A program made the position numbers and the translations under genes. From NCBI RefSeq assembly GCF_014206875.1, contig NZ_JACIJO010000002.1:248001-312000 (forward strand): DNA of 64,000 nucleotides, in the 5' to 3' direction. Positions 25,481 through 34,280 of the stretch are shown here, piece after piece. How positions within the stretch are numbered: position 1 is the stretch's first letter; each line of letters opens with the position of its first letter. The notes below the pieces were generated by a model that was not told where the DNA came from, ran no database searches, and saw nothing but the letters and a program-made list of their open reading frames with translations. This DNA is from Algoriphagus iocasae. GTDB taxonomy: Bacteria > Bacteroidota > Bacteroidia > Cytophagales > Cyclobacteriaceae.

Positions 25481-26815
25481 ATGAGCTTTTTACCTCAACT
25501 AGTATTTCTAATAATTTTCGGCGCTGCTGGCTGGTTTATCAGCAAAAGAGTGAAATTCCTCAGAAGGAACATCCTTTTGGGAAAGAAGACCGAAAGAAAT
25601 GACCAACCGGAGGCCAGGTGGAAGACCATGCTTTTGGTGGCTTTTGGACAACAGAAGATGTTCAAGCGCTTTATCCCTGCCATCCTCCACTTATTTGTTT
25701 ATGTTGGATTCATCGTGATCAACCTGGAAGTTTTGGAATTTGTTCTGGATGGTGTCCTCGGTACTCATAGACTTTTTGGGCCTTACTTGGGTAGCATTTA
25801 CCTGGCCGCGATGAATTTCTTTGAATTTCTTGCTGTAGCAGTCCTGCTTTCCTGTGTAGTTTTTCTTATCCGAAGAAACATTATCAAAGTAGAACGCTTT
25901 ACGAAGCCTGAAATGAAAGGGTGGCCAGCGATGGATGGAAACCTAATTCTCTTTATCGAAATCATCCTAATGGTCGCAATTCTGACCATGAATTCCACAG
26001 ATCAACTCTTAGCAGAAAGAGGCGTTGAGCATTATTTGGCTATTGGCACGCTTGCATTCAGCAGCATGATTCAGCCTATCTTCGAAGGAATGTCTGATGG
26101 TGCATTAATATTCATTGAACGATTTGCCTGGTGGTTCCATATTATTGGCATTTTGGCATTCGCGATTTATGTCACTTATTCTAAGCATCTCCATATTTTC
26201 CTAGCCTTCCCAAATACTTGGTATTCAAACCTGAAGCCTAAAGGAGAAATGGTAAATATGCCTGAAGTGACGAATGAAGTGAATATTATGTTGGGAATCC
26301 CTACGGATGCCCCAGCAGATCCACCAGCAGAAATTGCACGCTTTGGTGCCAAAGATATCAATGACCTTTCTTGGGTAAATGTACTCAATGCCTATTCCTG
26401 CACGGAATGTGGAAGATGTACATCAGAATGTCCTGCGAATCTTACCGGTAAAAAGCTTTCTCCACGCAAAATCATGATGGACGTTCGTGACCGTGCAGAG
26501 GAAGTTGGAAAAAGCATCGATTCAGGTGGAAAAGGACTTGAAGATGGAAAGTCACTTTTGGGAGATTACATCAGCAAAGAAGAAATCAATGCCTGCACCA
26601 GTTGTAATGCCTGCGTGGAAGCTTGTCCTGTAAACATCGATCCTCTATCCATTATTCTTCAGATGAGAAGATATGTGGCTATGGAAGAATCAGGCACTCC
26701 TGCTCAATGGAATGCAATGTTCCAGAACATGGAAACGAGCTTTTCACCTTGGAAATTCAGCCCTTCTGATCGATTCAACTGGGCTGAAAAGGTAAAGGAA
26801 GAAGAAATGAAATAA
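25481..26815 (+). CDS. membrane (Fe-S)-binding oxidoreductase subunit, HdrC/NarI-like
   Basis: Protein of 444 residues with about five to six transmembrane helices in the first 235 residues and a soluble C-terminal domain with two [4Fe-4S] motifs: Cys307, 310, 313 with Cys317 (CTECGRCTSECP) and Cys372, 375, 378 with Cys382 (CTSCNACVEACP). The layout resembles a NarI-like cytochrome b fused to a HdrC-like domain; His residues in helices could bind haem. With the next gene it forms a predicted membrane electron-transfer complex that probably couples to the quinone pool. Electron donor and acceptor are unknown. Confidence 0.85.
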   Translation: MSFLPQLVFLIIFGAAGWFISKRVKFLRRNILLGKKTERNDQPEARWKTMLLVAFGQQKMFKRFIPAILHLFVYVGFIVINLEVLEFVLDGVLGTHRLFGPYLGSIYLAAMNFFEFLAVAVLLSCVVFLIRRNIIKVERFTKPEMKGWPAMDGNLILFIEIILMVAILTMNSTDQLLAERGVEHYLAIGTLAFSSMIQPIFEGMSDGALIFIERFAWWFHIIGILAFAIYVTYSKHLHIFLAFPNTWYSNLKPKGEMVNMPEVTNEVNIMLGIPTDAPADPPAEIARFGAKDINDLSWVNVLNAYSCTECGRCTSECPANLTGKKLSPRKIMMDVRDRAEEVGKSIDSGGKGLEDGKSLLGDYISKEEINACTSCNACVEACPVNIDPLSIILQMRRYVAMEESGTPAQWNAMFQNMETSFSPWKFSPSDRFNWAEKVKEEEMK

Positions 26816-26842
26816 TTTCAGATTTCAGATTTCAGATTTCAG
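26815..26842. repeat. Short tandem repeat ATTTCAG x4
   Basis: Four perfect copies of the 7-base unit ATTTCAG directly after the stop codon of the membrane Fe-S gene and 61 bases before the next gene start. Confidence 0.95.
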
Positions 26843-26903
26843 ATAAAGGAACTTGAGTAAAGTCTTCAGGTTTCATTTTTAGTGAAAAAATATATTAATA
26901 AAC

Positions 26904-27695
26904 ATGTCTACATATAAAGTACCAACCATGGCCGAAATGGCCGGCAAAGGAGAAACTCCAGAAGTTCTATTTTGGGTGGGTTGCGCCGGTTCTTTTGATG
27001 AGCGATACAAAGCCGTCACGCAGGCTTTTGTGAAAATATTAAATAAAGTCGGAGTCAGTTTTGCAGTTTTGGGACCTGAGGAAGCTTGTACTGGTGATCC
27101 AGCCAGAAGAGCTGGAAATGAGTTTTTATTTCAAATGCAAGCAGTGGCAAACATTCAGGTGATGAACGGATATGAGGTTAAAAAAGTAGTTACCGCTTGC
27201 CCACACTGCTTCAATACCATCAAAAATGAATACCCTGCTTTGGGGGGAAATTACGAGGTCATTCACCATTCGCAATTCCTCCAGCAACTGATCAATGAAG
27301 GAAAAGTGGCTTTGAAAGGAGGCGGCGAATTCAAAGGGAAGAAAATCACTTTCCATGATTCTTGCTACTTGGGAAGAGCAAATGATGTGTACGAAGCCCC
27401 TCGAGATGTCATCAAAGCCTTGGACGTGGAGTTGGTGGAAATGAAGCGTTGCAGGACAAAAGGGCTTTGCTGCGGAGCAGGTGGAGCTCAAATGTTTAAA
27501 GAACCAGAGCCCGGCAAGAAAGATATCAACGTGGAAAGAACGGAAGAAGCTTTGGCCACTGGAGCTCAGGCAATTGCTGTTGGATGCCCATTTTGCTTGA
27601 CGATGATCACAGATGGTGTGAAGAACAAAGAGAAAGAAGCTGAAATTAAAGTTTATGATTTGGCTGAGATGATTGCCAAAGACATGGGAATTTGA
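26904..27695 (+). CDS. (Fe-S)-binding protein with cysteine-rich (CCG) domain, HdrB/LutA-like
   Basis: Cytoplasmic protein of 263 residues of the CCG-domain family (HdrB, GlpC, LutA). The cysteines fall into two half-domains: Cys27, Cys62, Cys99 and Cys102 (TACPHCFNT), then Cys154 (HDSCYLG), Cys183 and Cys189-190 (LCCGAGG). Such domains ligate a non-cubane or [4Fe-4S] cluster and act on disulfide or hydroxy-acid redox chemistry. It pairs with the membrane subunit upstream to give a two-part complex; substrate not defined. Confidence 0.87.
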   Translation: MSTYKVPTMAEMAGKGETPEVLFWVGCAGSFDERYKAVTQAFVKILNKVGVSFAVLGPEEACTGDPARRAGNEFLFQMQAVANIQVMNGYEVKKVVTACPHCFNTIKNEYPALGGNYEVIHHSQFLQQLINEGKVALKGGGEFKGKKITFHDSCYLGRANDVYEAPRDVIKALDVELVEMKRCRTKGLCCGAGGAQMFKEPEPGKKDINVERTEEALATGAQAIAVGCPFCLTMITDGVKNKEKEAEIKVYDLAEMIAKDMGI

Positions 27696-27718
27696 TGGAA
27701 TAAGATTGAATCAATTTG

Positions 27719-27750
27719 ACCCTTTTTGCCGTTAGGTAGAAAGGGTTTTT
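27719..27750 (+). terminator. Terminator after the Fe-S gene pair
   Basis: Stem ACCCTTT/AAAGGGT with a 14-base loop and a T run, between the CCG-domain gene and the next start. Confidence 0.7.
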
Positions 27751-27773
27751 CTTTGCCTAATAATAATTGAATT

Positions 27774-28259
27774 ATGTACGTCGATTTTAACCAAATGCCA
27801 GACTTTGCCAGAGTTTGGGTTTATCAAGCAGATAGAACGCTTACTGATCAGGAAGCAAGGGAAATAAAAAATCGCCTAACAGCGTTTTGTGAAGGTTGGA
27901 ATACTCATGGTAACATGATGCCAACCTCATTTAAACTGATCGATAACCAGATTATTCTTTTGGCAGTAGATGAAAGCAGACTTGGCGCAAGTGGATGCTC
28001 CATTGACAGCTCTGTCAGAATACTCCGGGAACTTGAATCTAAACTAGGCATCAACCTAACCGATCAGGGAAAAGTGAGCTATAAAAATGAACATAAAATC
28101 CAGGTTTCTCCAGCATTAGGCATCAAGTCAAAAGTCCTTTCTGGTGAAATCACCGTAGATACAGAAGTAATCAACCCTTTGATCAAGGAAAAATCAGACC
28201 TAAATCAGCTATGGATTCCTGCAAAAACTAGTTGGTTAAACAAATTTTTCCCAAATTGA
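27774..28259 (+). CDS. conserved Bacteroidota protein of unknown function
   Basis: Cytoplasmic protein of 161 residues without signal or transmembrane helix. Characteristic parts are FNQMPDFARVWVYQADR at the start, GASGCSIDSSVRILRELE in the middle and a tryptophan-containing end (WIPAKTSWLNKFF). Homologues are conserved across Bacteroidota and are often labelled ABC transporter ATPase, but I see no Walker A motif, signature motif or ATPase length, so that name is probably wrong. No function can be assigned. Confidence 0.75.
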   Translation: MYVDFNQMPDFARVWVYQADRTLTDQEAREIKNRLTAFCEGWNTHGNMMPTSFKLIDNQIILLAVDESRLGASGCSIDSSVRILRELESKLGINLTDQGKVSYKNEHKIQVSPALGIKSKVLSGEITVDTEVINPLIKEKSDLNQLWIPAKTSWLNKFFPN

Positions 28260-28302
28260 TTAGTAATATTCAGCTTAGAACGATCATCAATAGCCCCGTC
28301 AG

Positions 28303-30234
28303 ATGAAAAACCATTTTTTGTGGATCACCCTTATTCTCTTAATTAGCCTGAACGCCTGCAAAAGCCTTCAGGAAAAAGCCAATGACCAATTTCTTTCTGG
28401 TCAATACCAATACGCCATTAGTTCCTACTCTCAGATTCTAGAAGATGACCCGGATAATCAAGAGGCAAATTTGGCTGTGGCTGAGAGTTATCGACTTTCC
28501 AATAGGATTGAAGAAGCTGGCCCTTATTATGAGAAGCTGGTGGAAGATGATCCTTCCTTTGAAAATCTTTACCGACTTGGGCTAAGTCTAAAAGCACAGC
28601 AAAAAGATGAAGAAGCAAAGGAAGCTTTTGAAAAGGCTAAAGGCTATACCCAAAACGAAGATTATTTAGCCGAAACACAAAGACAAATTGAAGCAATTAA
28701 CCTCGCAGCTGGTATAGAAAACTATTTCCCGAATCATGTACTGGTTAATTACAAGGAACTAAATACCCCAGGAGCAGATTATGCCCCTGTCTCCAGTGAA
28801 AACTTCATTTATTTCACTTCCGGAAGAAGAGCTTCAGGCCTTTACCCGGCGGACGGTTCTCCTTATACAAAGTTATTCCGAACCAGAGCTGAAGGACTCA
28901 GAGTGGATGTGAGCAATATTCAGACGCTTCCAGAGTTCCAGAATGAGGAAGGTTTAAATCAGGCTGCCATTGCCATCAGCCCAGATGGAAACACCATCAT
29001 TTACGCAAGAGGAAATTCAACTTCACCAAAAGACCTTCCAGAAACAGCGCTATTTGCTTCTTATTTCCGAGGATCTGGATTTACGCAACCTATTTGGATG
29101 CCAGTAAATGAAGATGAAACCTGGTGGAATTCGACTCCAGCGTTTAGCCCTGATGGAGAGGAGCTCTATTTTGCTTCCAATAGACCCGGAGGATACGGCG
29201 GTGTAGATTTGTACAAAGCAACAAGATTGGCTAATGGCGATTTTGGTAATGCCGTCAATCTTGGCCCAAATGTCAATACTCCCGGGAACGAATTATTTCC
29301 TAGACCAACTGCAGATGGCAAGTTTTTCTTCTCTTCAGATGGCCATCCTGGCTATGGGAAATTGGATCTATTCGTAGCAGAAAAAGATGCTTCAGGAAAA
29401 CAGGTGATCAAAAATCTGGGTGAGAATTTCAATTCCAGCAATGATGATTTTGCCATTTTCTTCACCGAATATCCGAAGGAAGGGTTTATTTCTTCCAACC
29501 GTGAAGGTGGTGAAGGAGATGATGATATTTATTTCTTTGAGGATAAAACACCGAAGCCAAAAATCGTCAATGTACTACTCAATGTTTACACCAAACAACG
29601 TGTAGCTGGTGAACCAGATGCTGTGTTGGAGCAGGCTAGAGTTGTTCTTTATGATTCCGAAAACAAACAAGAAGGAGGGGATTTCTCTAATTCTAATGGT
29701 CGTGTGAGATTCACACTTGAACCAAATGCGGATTTCACCATCATCGCTTCCAAAACCGGATATTTCTCTAAATCCATCCCTTATACAACTGTAGGTAAAA
29801 CTCCAAACCCAGAAGATTTAATTCAGGAGGTTACTAACATCACATTGGATACCACCATTGTTTTGGATCAGTTGATTTTAGAAAAATCCATCGTTCTGGA
29901 AAACATCTATTACGATTTGGATAAAGCAGATATCCGTCCAGATGCTGCTGTGGAACTGGATAAATTGGTTCAGATCCTTAAAGACAATCCTTCGATTCGA
30001 ATTGAATTGAGTTCGCATACGGATGACAGATCTTCTGATGAATACAATCAGGATTTATCACAAAGAAGAGCTCAATCCGCAGTGGATTATATCGTTTCGC
30101 AAGGAATCAGCGCAGATCGATTAGTCGCCAAAGGTTATGGTGAAAGTCAGTTGATCATCAAGAATGCGCAAACTGAAGAAGAGCATCAGGTGAATAGAAG
30201 AACGGAATTCAAAGTGATTGAAATCCGGGAGTAA
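28303..30234 (+). CDS. OmpA-family protein with TPR, beta-propeller and regulatory domain (PorE-like)
   Basis: Lipoprotein of 643 residues, lipobox Cys19 (LNAC). Domain order: TPR repeats at about 25-135, a PD40/WD40-like propeller at about 150-410 (TSGRRASG, ISPDGNTIIYARG, FSPDGEELYFASNRPGG), a carboxypeptidase-regulatory-like sandwich at about 420-510, and an OmpA peptidoglycan-binding domain at about 525-640 (IYYDLDKADIRPDAAVELDKL, SSHTDDRS). This is the layout described for PorE of Porphyromonas gingivalis, which anchors the type IX secretion machine to peptidoglycan. The gldKLMN block in the window is consistent with this, though the match is by architecture only. Confidence 0.85.
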   Translation: MKNHFLWITLILLISLNACKSLQEKANDQFLSGQYQYAISSYSQILEDDPDNQEANLAVAESYRLSNRIEEAGPYYEKLVEDDPSFENLYRLGLSLKAQQKDEEAKEAFEKAKGYTQNEDYLAETQRQIEAINLAAGIENYFPNHVLVNYKELNTPGADYAPVSSENFIYFTSGRRASGLYPADGSPYTKLFRTRAEGLRVDVSNIQTLPEFQNEEGLNQAAIAISPDGNTIIYARGNSTSPKDLPETALFASYFRGSGFTQPIWMPVNEDETWWNSTPAFSPDGEELYFASNRPGGYGGVDLYKATRLANGDFGNAVNLGPNVNTPGNELFPRPTADGKFFFSSDGHPGYGKLDLFVAEKDASGKQVIKNLGENFNSSNDDFAIFFTEYPKEGFISSNREGGEGDDDIYFFEDKTPKPKIVNVLLNVYTKQRVAGEPDAVLEQARVVLYDSENKQEGGDFSNSNGRVRFTLEPNADFTIIASKTGYFSKSIPYTTVGKTPNPEDLIQEVTNITLDTTIVLDQLILEKSIVLENIYYDLDKADIRPDAAVELDKLVQILKDNPSIRIELSSHTDDRSSDEYNQDLSQRRAQSAVDYIVSQGISADRLVAKGYGESQLIIKNAQTEEEHQVNRRTEFKVIEIRE

Positions 30235-30254
30235 ACCATAAATTCCTAAAAAAG

Positions 30255-30294
30255 ATGGCCTGATTAAAGTAAAAGACTTTTCAGGCCATTTTTT
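30255..30294 (+). terminator. Terminator of the OmpA-family gene
   Basis: Nine-pair stem ATGGCCTGA/TCAGGCCAT, a loop of 17 bases, then a T run. Confidence 0.85.
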
Positions 30295-30322
30295 ATGCCC
30301 TTAACTTTTCCCAAACATTCTC

Positions 30323-30350
30323 TTGATTTAAGAGGGAATACTTAACTTTG
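30323..30350 (+). promoter_or_regulatory. Promoter of purM, close to the start codon
   Basis: TTG (30323-30325), 17 bases and TAACTTTG (30343-30350) fit the Bacteroidota promoter consensus. The expected transcription start falls at or within 1-2 bases of the ATG at 30356, so the message would be leaderless or nearly so. Confidence 0.6.
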
Positions 30351-30355
30351 CATCC

Positions 30356-31519
30356 ATGAACGAGCGATACATGCAGCGCGGAGTTTCCGCCTCCAAAGAA
30401 GATGTACATCAGGCCATTTCTAAGCTTGATAAAGGACTCTACCCAAAAGCTTTCTGTAAAATTGTCGAAGACACGCTCGGAAATGATCCTGAGTTTTGCA
30501 ATATCATGCATGCTGACGGCGCTGGGACCAAATCCTCTCTTGCTTATGCTTATTGGAAAGAAACCGGTGATCTTAGTGTTTGGAAGGGAATTGCGCAGGA
30601 TGCAATCATCATGAATACCGATGATTTGCTTTGCGTCGGAGCGATCAATAACATCCTCGTTTCCTCCACAATCGGCAGAAATAAAAATCTGGTTCCAGGT
30701 GAAGTGATTTCAGCGATCATCGAAGGAACGGAAGAAGTGCTTCAGATGCTTCGCGATAATGGCGTGAATGCAGTATTGACCGGAGGAGAAACAGCTGATG
30801 TAGGCGATTTGGTTCGTACCATCATCGTAGATAGCACCGTCACCTGTCGTATGCGCAGAGATGAAGTGATTTCCAATGATCAAATTCAAGCTGGGGATGT
30901 CATCGTTGGTTTAGCTTCTTTTGGCCAGGCTAAATACGAAACTGCCTATAATGGCGGCATGGGAAGCAATGGACTGACTTCTGCCCGTCATGATGTGTTT
31001 AATAAAGTTTTGAAAACCAAATTCCCTGAGACTTTTGACCCTTCTGTACCTGAAGACTTGGTTTACTCTGGGAAATATAATTTGACAGATGCCGCTCCTG
31101 GCTCTCCTGTGAATGTTGGGAAATTAGTCCTTTCCCCTACCAGAACTTATGCTCCGATTATGGTGGATGTTCTAAACTACATGAGATCAAGAATCCATGG
31201 TTTGGTACATTGCAGCGGAGGAGCGCAGACAAAAGTTCTTCACTTTGTGGATGACGTACATGTCATCAAAGACAATCTATTTGAAACTCCTCCTTTGTTT
31301 AAAATCATTCAGGAAGAAAGCGGCACAGACTGGAAAGAGATGTACAAAGTCTTTAACATGGGACACAGAATGGAGGTCTATCTGGATGAGCGCTATGCCG
31401 AGGAAATCATCGATATTGCTGAATCTTACGGTGTAGAAGCTCAAATCATTGGAAGAGTAGAGCCTCATGAAGGCAAAAAAGTAACCATCAACAGTCCTTA
31501 CGGTCTTTTTGAATATTAA
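30356..31519 (+). CDS. purM: phosphoribosylformylglycinamidine cyclo-ligase (AIR synthetase)
   Basis: Converts FGAM and ATP to 5-aminoimidazole ribonucleotide, fifth step of purine synthesis. At 387 residues it is longer than the Escherichia coli enzyme (345) and is of the divergent Bacteroidota form. Conserved segments: ATP-binding GAGTKSSLAYAYW near 56-68, MNTDDLLCVGA, LTGGETADVGDLVR and NMGHRMEVYL. The opening NERYMQRGVSASKEDVH agrees with the family's N-terminus, which supports the start at 30356 despite the very short leader. The ceramidase-like gene follows after 6 bases and may share its message. Confidence 0.93.
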   Translation: MNERYMQRGVSASKEDVHQAISKLDKGLYPKAFCKIVEDTLGNDPEFCNIMHADGAGTKSSLAYAYWKETGDLSVWKGIAQDAIIMNTDDLLCVGAINNILVSSTIGRNKNLVPGEVISAIIEGTEEVLQMLRDNGVNAVLTGGETADVGDLVRTIIVDSTVTCRMRRDEVISNDQIQAGDVIVGLASFGQAKYETAYNGGMGSNGLTSARHDVFNKVLKTKFPETFDPSVPEDLVYSGKYNLTDAAPGSPVNVGKLVLSPTRTYAPIMVDVLNYMRSRIHGLVHCSGGAQTKVLHFVDDVHVIKDNLFETPPLFKIIQEESGTDWKEMYKVFNMGHRMEVYLDERYAEEIIDIAESYGVEAQIIGRVEPHEGKKVTINSPYGLFEY

Positions 31520-31525
31520 GAGTAG

Positions 31526-32878
31526 ATGACCATCAATAAATTGGTACATACAATAGGGAAAATCCTGCTAGGGGTTTTCCTTTTTGTTTTTTTACTTGGC
31601 TTGATTACGCTGACCACGGTAGATCGATCTCCGATTGAGGAGCAGGATTTCTATAATCAAACTTTGGATGAGGCAGCAAACTTACAGTTTCAGGGCAGTG
31701 AAAGTGACACTTGGCTAGTAGGTTGGGGAAAGGCAAATATGACTCCAGATCAGCCCGTCGAATTGGTTGGATATGCGCCCCGAGGCACTTATGAATTTGT
31801 TCAGGATAGCAGCTTTGTGAAAGCAATTGCTTTGGGAAATGGGAAGACAACTATTGCTTGGCTGAATTACGAATTACTGATCGTGCATCCACATTTAGCT
31901 TTCGAAGTGAAGCAAGCTATTCAAGAGCAAAACTTACCGATCGATCAAATCCTTTTCACCGCCACACATACCCATGCTGGAATGGGTGGATATATGCCCG
32001 GTCCTTTGGGGGAAATGGCTTTTGGTGGATACAATGAGGAAACTGTTCAGTTGATCGTCAATCAATCTGTCAAAGCTTTGGCACAAGCAATTACTTCTCA
32101 GGACACTGCAAAAATCAATTATCGGAAAATCGATGCTGCAGAATTTGTAGCAAATCGCTTTATCAAAGAAGATCCAATTGAGCCTTCCATCCGGCAACTG
32201 ATTTTCACCAAAAACAATGGTGAAACAGCAACATTTTTTACCTATTCCGCACATGCCACGATTTTGAGTTCCAAATTCATGGGGCTCTCGGGTGATTACC
32301 CTTTTTATCTGACGAAAGATCTGGAGGAGAATTCTTACGACTTTGCCATGTTTGCAGCTGGGACTGTAGGAAGTCACCGACCTGTAGCCGGCGGAAATTC
32401 GATCGAGGAAGTTCAGCAATATGCGCAGAAATTGGATACTGTGATGCGGATTAAAATGACTTACTATGCCACCATCAATAGTCATCAAATTGAAACAGGA
32501 TTTCTGCCCATTTCACTGAGAGATCCTCATCTCCGGATCTCTGATAATTTGCGACTTCGACCATGGTTGTTTAATTACTTGCTTGGTGAAACGAATGTCC
32601 ATTTTGACGTCACCAAAATTGGAAATACACTGATGATTGCTTCCAGTGGAGAAATTTCTGGGGTTTTCATGGCAAAATGGGAGACTCACGCAAAGTCTTT
32701 GGGACTAAACCTGATCATCACCACCTTTAATGGAGGGTACATGGGCTATATCACGCCTGACGAATATTACGATCGCAAATTCCATGAGGTCCGGGAAATG
32801 AATTGGTACGGGCCAGGAAATGGCAAATACTACGATGATTTGATTACCAAAATTATTGATCGGGCTGGCACCCATTAA
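31526..32878 (+). CDS. neutral/alkaline ceramidase-like hydrolase
   Basis: Protein of 450 residues, membrane-anchored by one N-terminal helix (IGKILLGVFLFVFLLGLITLTTV). The N-terminal domain of neutral/alkaline non-lysosomal ceramidase is recognised by VGWGKANMTPD at the beginning and the zinc-binding segment THTHAGMGGYMPGPLGE (His residues of the HTH pair); a further His lies in TYSAHATIL. Known members hydrolyse the amide of ceramides. It is shorter than full ceramidases (about 650), lacking the C-terminal Ig-like domain. Some Bacteroidota make sphingolipids, so a lipid role is plausible but not shown. Confidence 0.82.
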   Translation: MTINKLVHTIGKILLGVFLFVFLLGLITLTTVDRSPIEEQDFYNQTLDEAANLQFQGSESDTWLVGWGKANMTPDQPVELVGYAPRGTYEFVQDSSFVKAIALGNGKTTIAWLNYELLIVHPHLAFEVKQAIQEQNLPIDQILFTATHTHAGMGGYMPGPLGEMAFGGYNEETVQLIVNQSVKALAQAITSQDTAKINYRKIDAAEFVANRFIKEDPIEPSIRQLIFTKNNGETATFFTYSAHATILSSKFMGLSGDYPFYLTKDLEENSYDFAMFAAGTVGSHRPVAGGNSIEEVQQYAQKLDTVMRIKMTYYATINSHQIETGFLPISLRDPHLRISDNLRLRPWLFNYLLGETNVHFDVTKIGNTLMIASSGEISGVFMAKWETHAKSLGLNLIITTFNGGYMGYITPDEYYDRKFHEVREMNWYGPGNGKYYDDLITKIIDRAGTH

Positions 32879-32937
32879 TTGGCTTTTTTGTCCTGTAGAA
32901 GGTTAGTTTTGTCCTACCATGTTCTTTCTTTTAAACC

Positions 32938-32945
32938 TAGCTTTG
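32938..32945 (+). promoter_or_regulatory. Possible -7 box for the DUF983 gene
   Basis: TAGCTTTG, a full match to TAnnTTTG, ends 17 bases before the ATG at 32963. A second match, TAGTTTTG, lies at 32904-32911. No well-spaced TTG was found for either. Confidence 0.4.
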
Positions 32946-32962
32946 TGACAAAATAAAAGCTT

Positions 32963-33355
32963 ATGAAGCTCTGGAGCCAAGATTCATATTTAAAAAGCAT
33001 CATTACCTGCACTTGCCCAAAATGCCATCAAGGCAGCATGTTTCAAAAAATGGACTTGAAAAAACCAGCAAGTCTTTTTGAAATGAAACAAAGATGTGAG
33101 TACTGTCAGCAGTCATTCGAACCCGAACCCGGGTATTATTTTGGTGCGATGTTTATCAGCTATGCTTTGAATACCGCTTTGTTTATTGCGGTTTGGCTTG
33201 GATTAGAGATTTTTTACCCGGAATATTCCTTAAGCCTTTTGTTAACGCTGATCGTAATTTCTGCCATCTTACTGCTGCCCTTTTTCTTTCGGATCAGTAG
33301 ATCAGCTTGGATTGCCATTTTCATTCCTTACCAAGCTTCTAAAGAGACCAGGTAA
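32963..33355 (+). CDS. DUF983 family protein
   Basis: Small protein of 130 residues with a zinc-ribbon-like N-terminus of two Cys pairs (CPKCHQG at about 18-24 and CEYCQQS at about 46-52) and two transmembrane helices at about 65-85 and 95-112. This is the DUF983 layout. Function unknown; in other bacteria DUF983 proteins are found near cytochrome oxidase or lipid genes. Ends with a basic tail. Confidence 0.85.
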   Translation: MKLWSQDSYLKSIITCTCPKCHQGSMFQKMDLKKPASLFEMKQRCEYCQQSFEPEPGYYFGAMFISYALNTALFIAVWLGLEIFYPEYSLSLLLTLIVISAILLLPFFFRISRSAWIAIFIPYQASKETR

Positions 33356-33398
33356 AATACTTCTAAGGTTTTCCGGGGGAATTTTATGAAATTCACGC

Positions 33399-34280
33399 AT
33401 GCCTGCGGAAACCTTACCGATTTATCAGATCCCGGATTTTGAAACAGAAAAAATAAACCCATCAGAATTCTACTACTCTGAACTGGAAGTTCATCTCAAA
33501 ACCCATCTGTTTATTCAGAAACCTCATAAGCACGATTTCTACATCGTCTTATTGATCACGGAAGGCACAGGCACACACACCATTGATTTCAGGAATTACC
33601 TGGTAAAACCTGGAACTGCATTTTTCTTATCACCCGGCCAAGTACACTCTTGGGAACTCTCGGAAGACACCAAAGGCCATATCCTGTTCTTCAGTGGATC
33701 CTTTTATAGCGCTTTCTTCACTCAAAAGAAATTGATGAGTCTTACTTTTTTCCGCTCCAACATTTCCATTCCTTTTATGGATTTGGCAGCAAATGAAAGA
33801 GAGGAATTACTCTTTTACTTTAAACGGATCAATAAAGAATTTCAAAACCCAGGCTGGTCCAGTCATACCCAGCTCGCATCTTATACAGACTTACTGCTCA
33901 CCAATGCCTTCCGATATTACCTGAATAAAAACAAGGAGGCCATCCAGCCAGTCAAGGAACACGATCTTTTCCAAAAACTCAAAATGCTGATTGAAGTGGG
34001 ATTTATGGATCATCGGGAAGTGGGATATTATGCCCAGCAGATGAATATCAGTTTGAAACAGGTAAATACGATCGCTAAAAAATCTGTTGGCAAGACCGTT
34101 TCCAACCTGATCATGGATCGAGTGATGCTTGAATCCAAACGCTTATTGACTAATTCCAGCTTGACAGTTGCAGAAATTGCTGCCAAGCTAAAGTTCGACG
34201 ATCCCTCCTATTTCAGCAGGTTGTTTAAAAGTAAAACCTCCTATACCCCAGAGCAATTCCGGAAAGAAATCCATTCTTAA
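33399..34280 (+). CDS. AraC family transcriptional regulator
   Basis: DNA-binding regulator of 293 residues: an AraC-type cupin sensor domain (about 30-130; HKHDFYIVLLITEGTGTHTIDF, LSPGQVHSWEL) and a C-terminal double helix-turn-helix at about 190-290 (LTVAEIAAKLKFDDPSYFSRLFKSKT, PEQFRKE). The effector is unknown. The stop codon overlaps by 4 bases the stop of the converging methyltransferase gene. Confidence 0.9.
   Translation: MPAETLPIYQIPDFETEKINPSEFYYSELEVHLKTHLFIQKPHKHDFYIVLLITEGTGTHTIDFRNYLVKPGTAFFLSPGQVHSWELSEDTKGHILFFSGSFYSAFFTQKKLMSLTFFRSNISIPFMDLAANEREELLFYFKRINKEFQNPGWSSHTQLASYTDLLLTNAFRYYLNKNKEAIQPVKEHDLFQKLKMLIEVGFMDHREVGYYAQQMNISLKQVNTIAKKSVGKTVSNLIMDRVMLESKRLLTNSSLTVAEIAAKLKFDDPSYFSRLFKSKTSYTPEQFRKEIHS

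Noticed and set aside
26815..26842. CRISPR-like or integron-like repeat
   Set aside because: The unit is 7 bases without spacers, so it is a simple tandem repeat.
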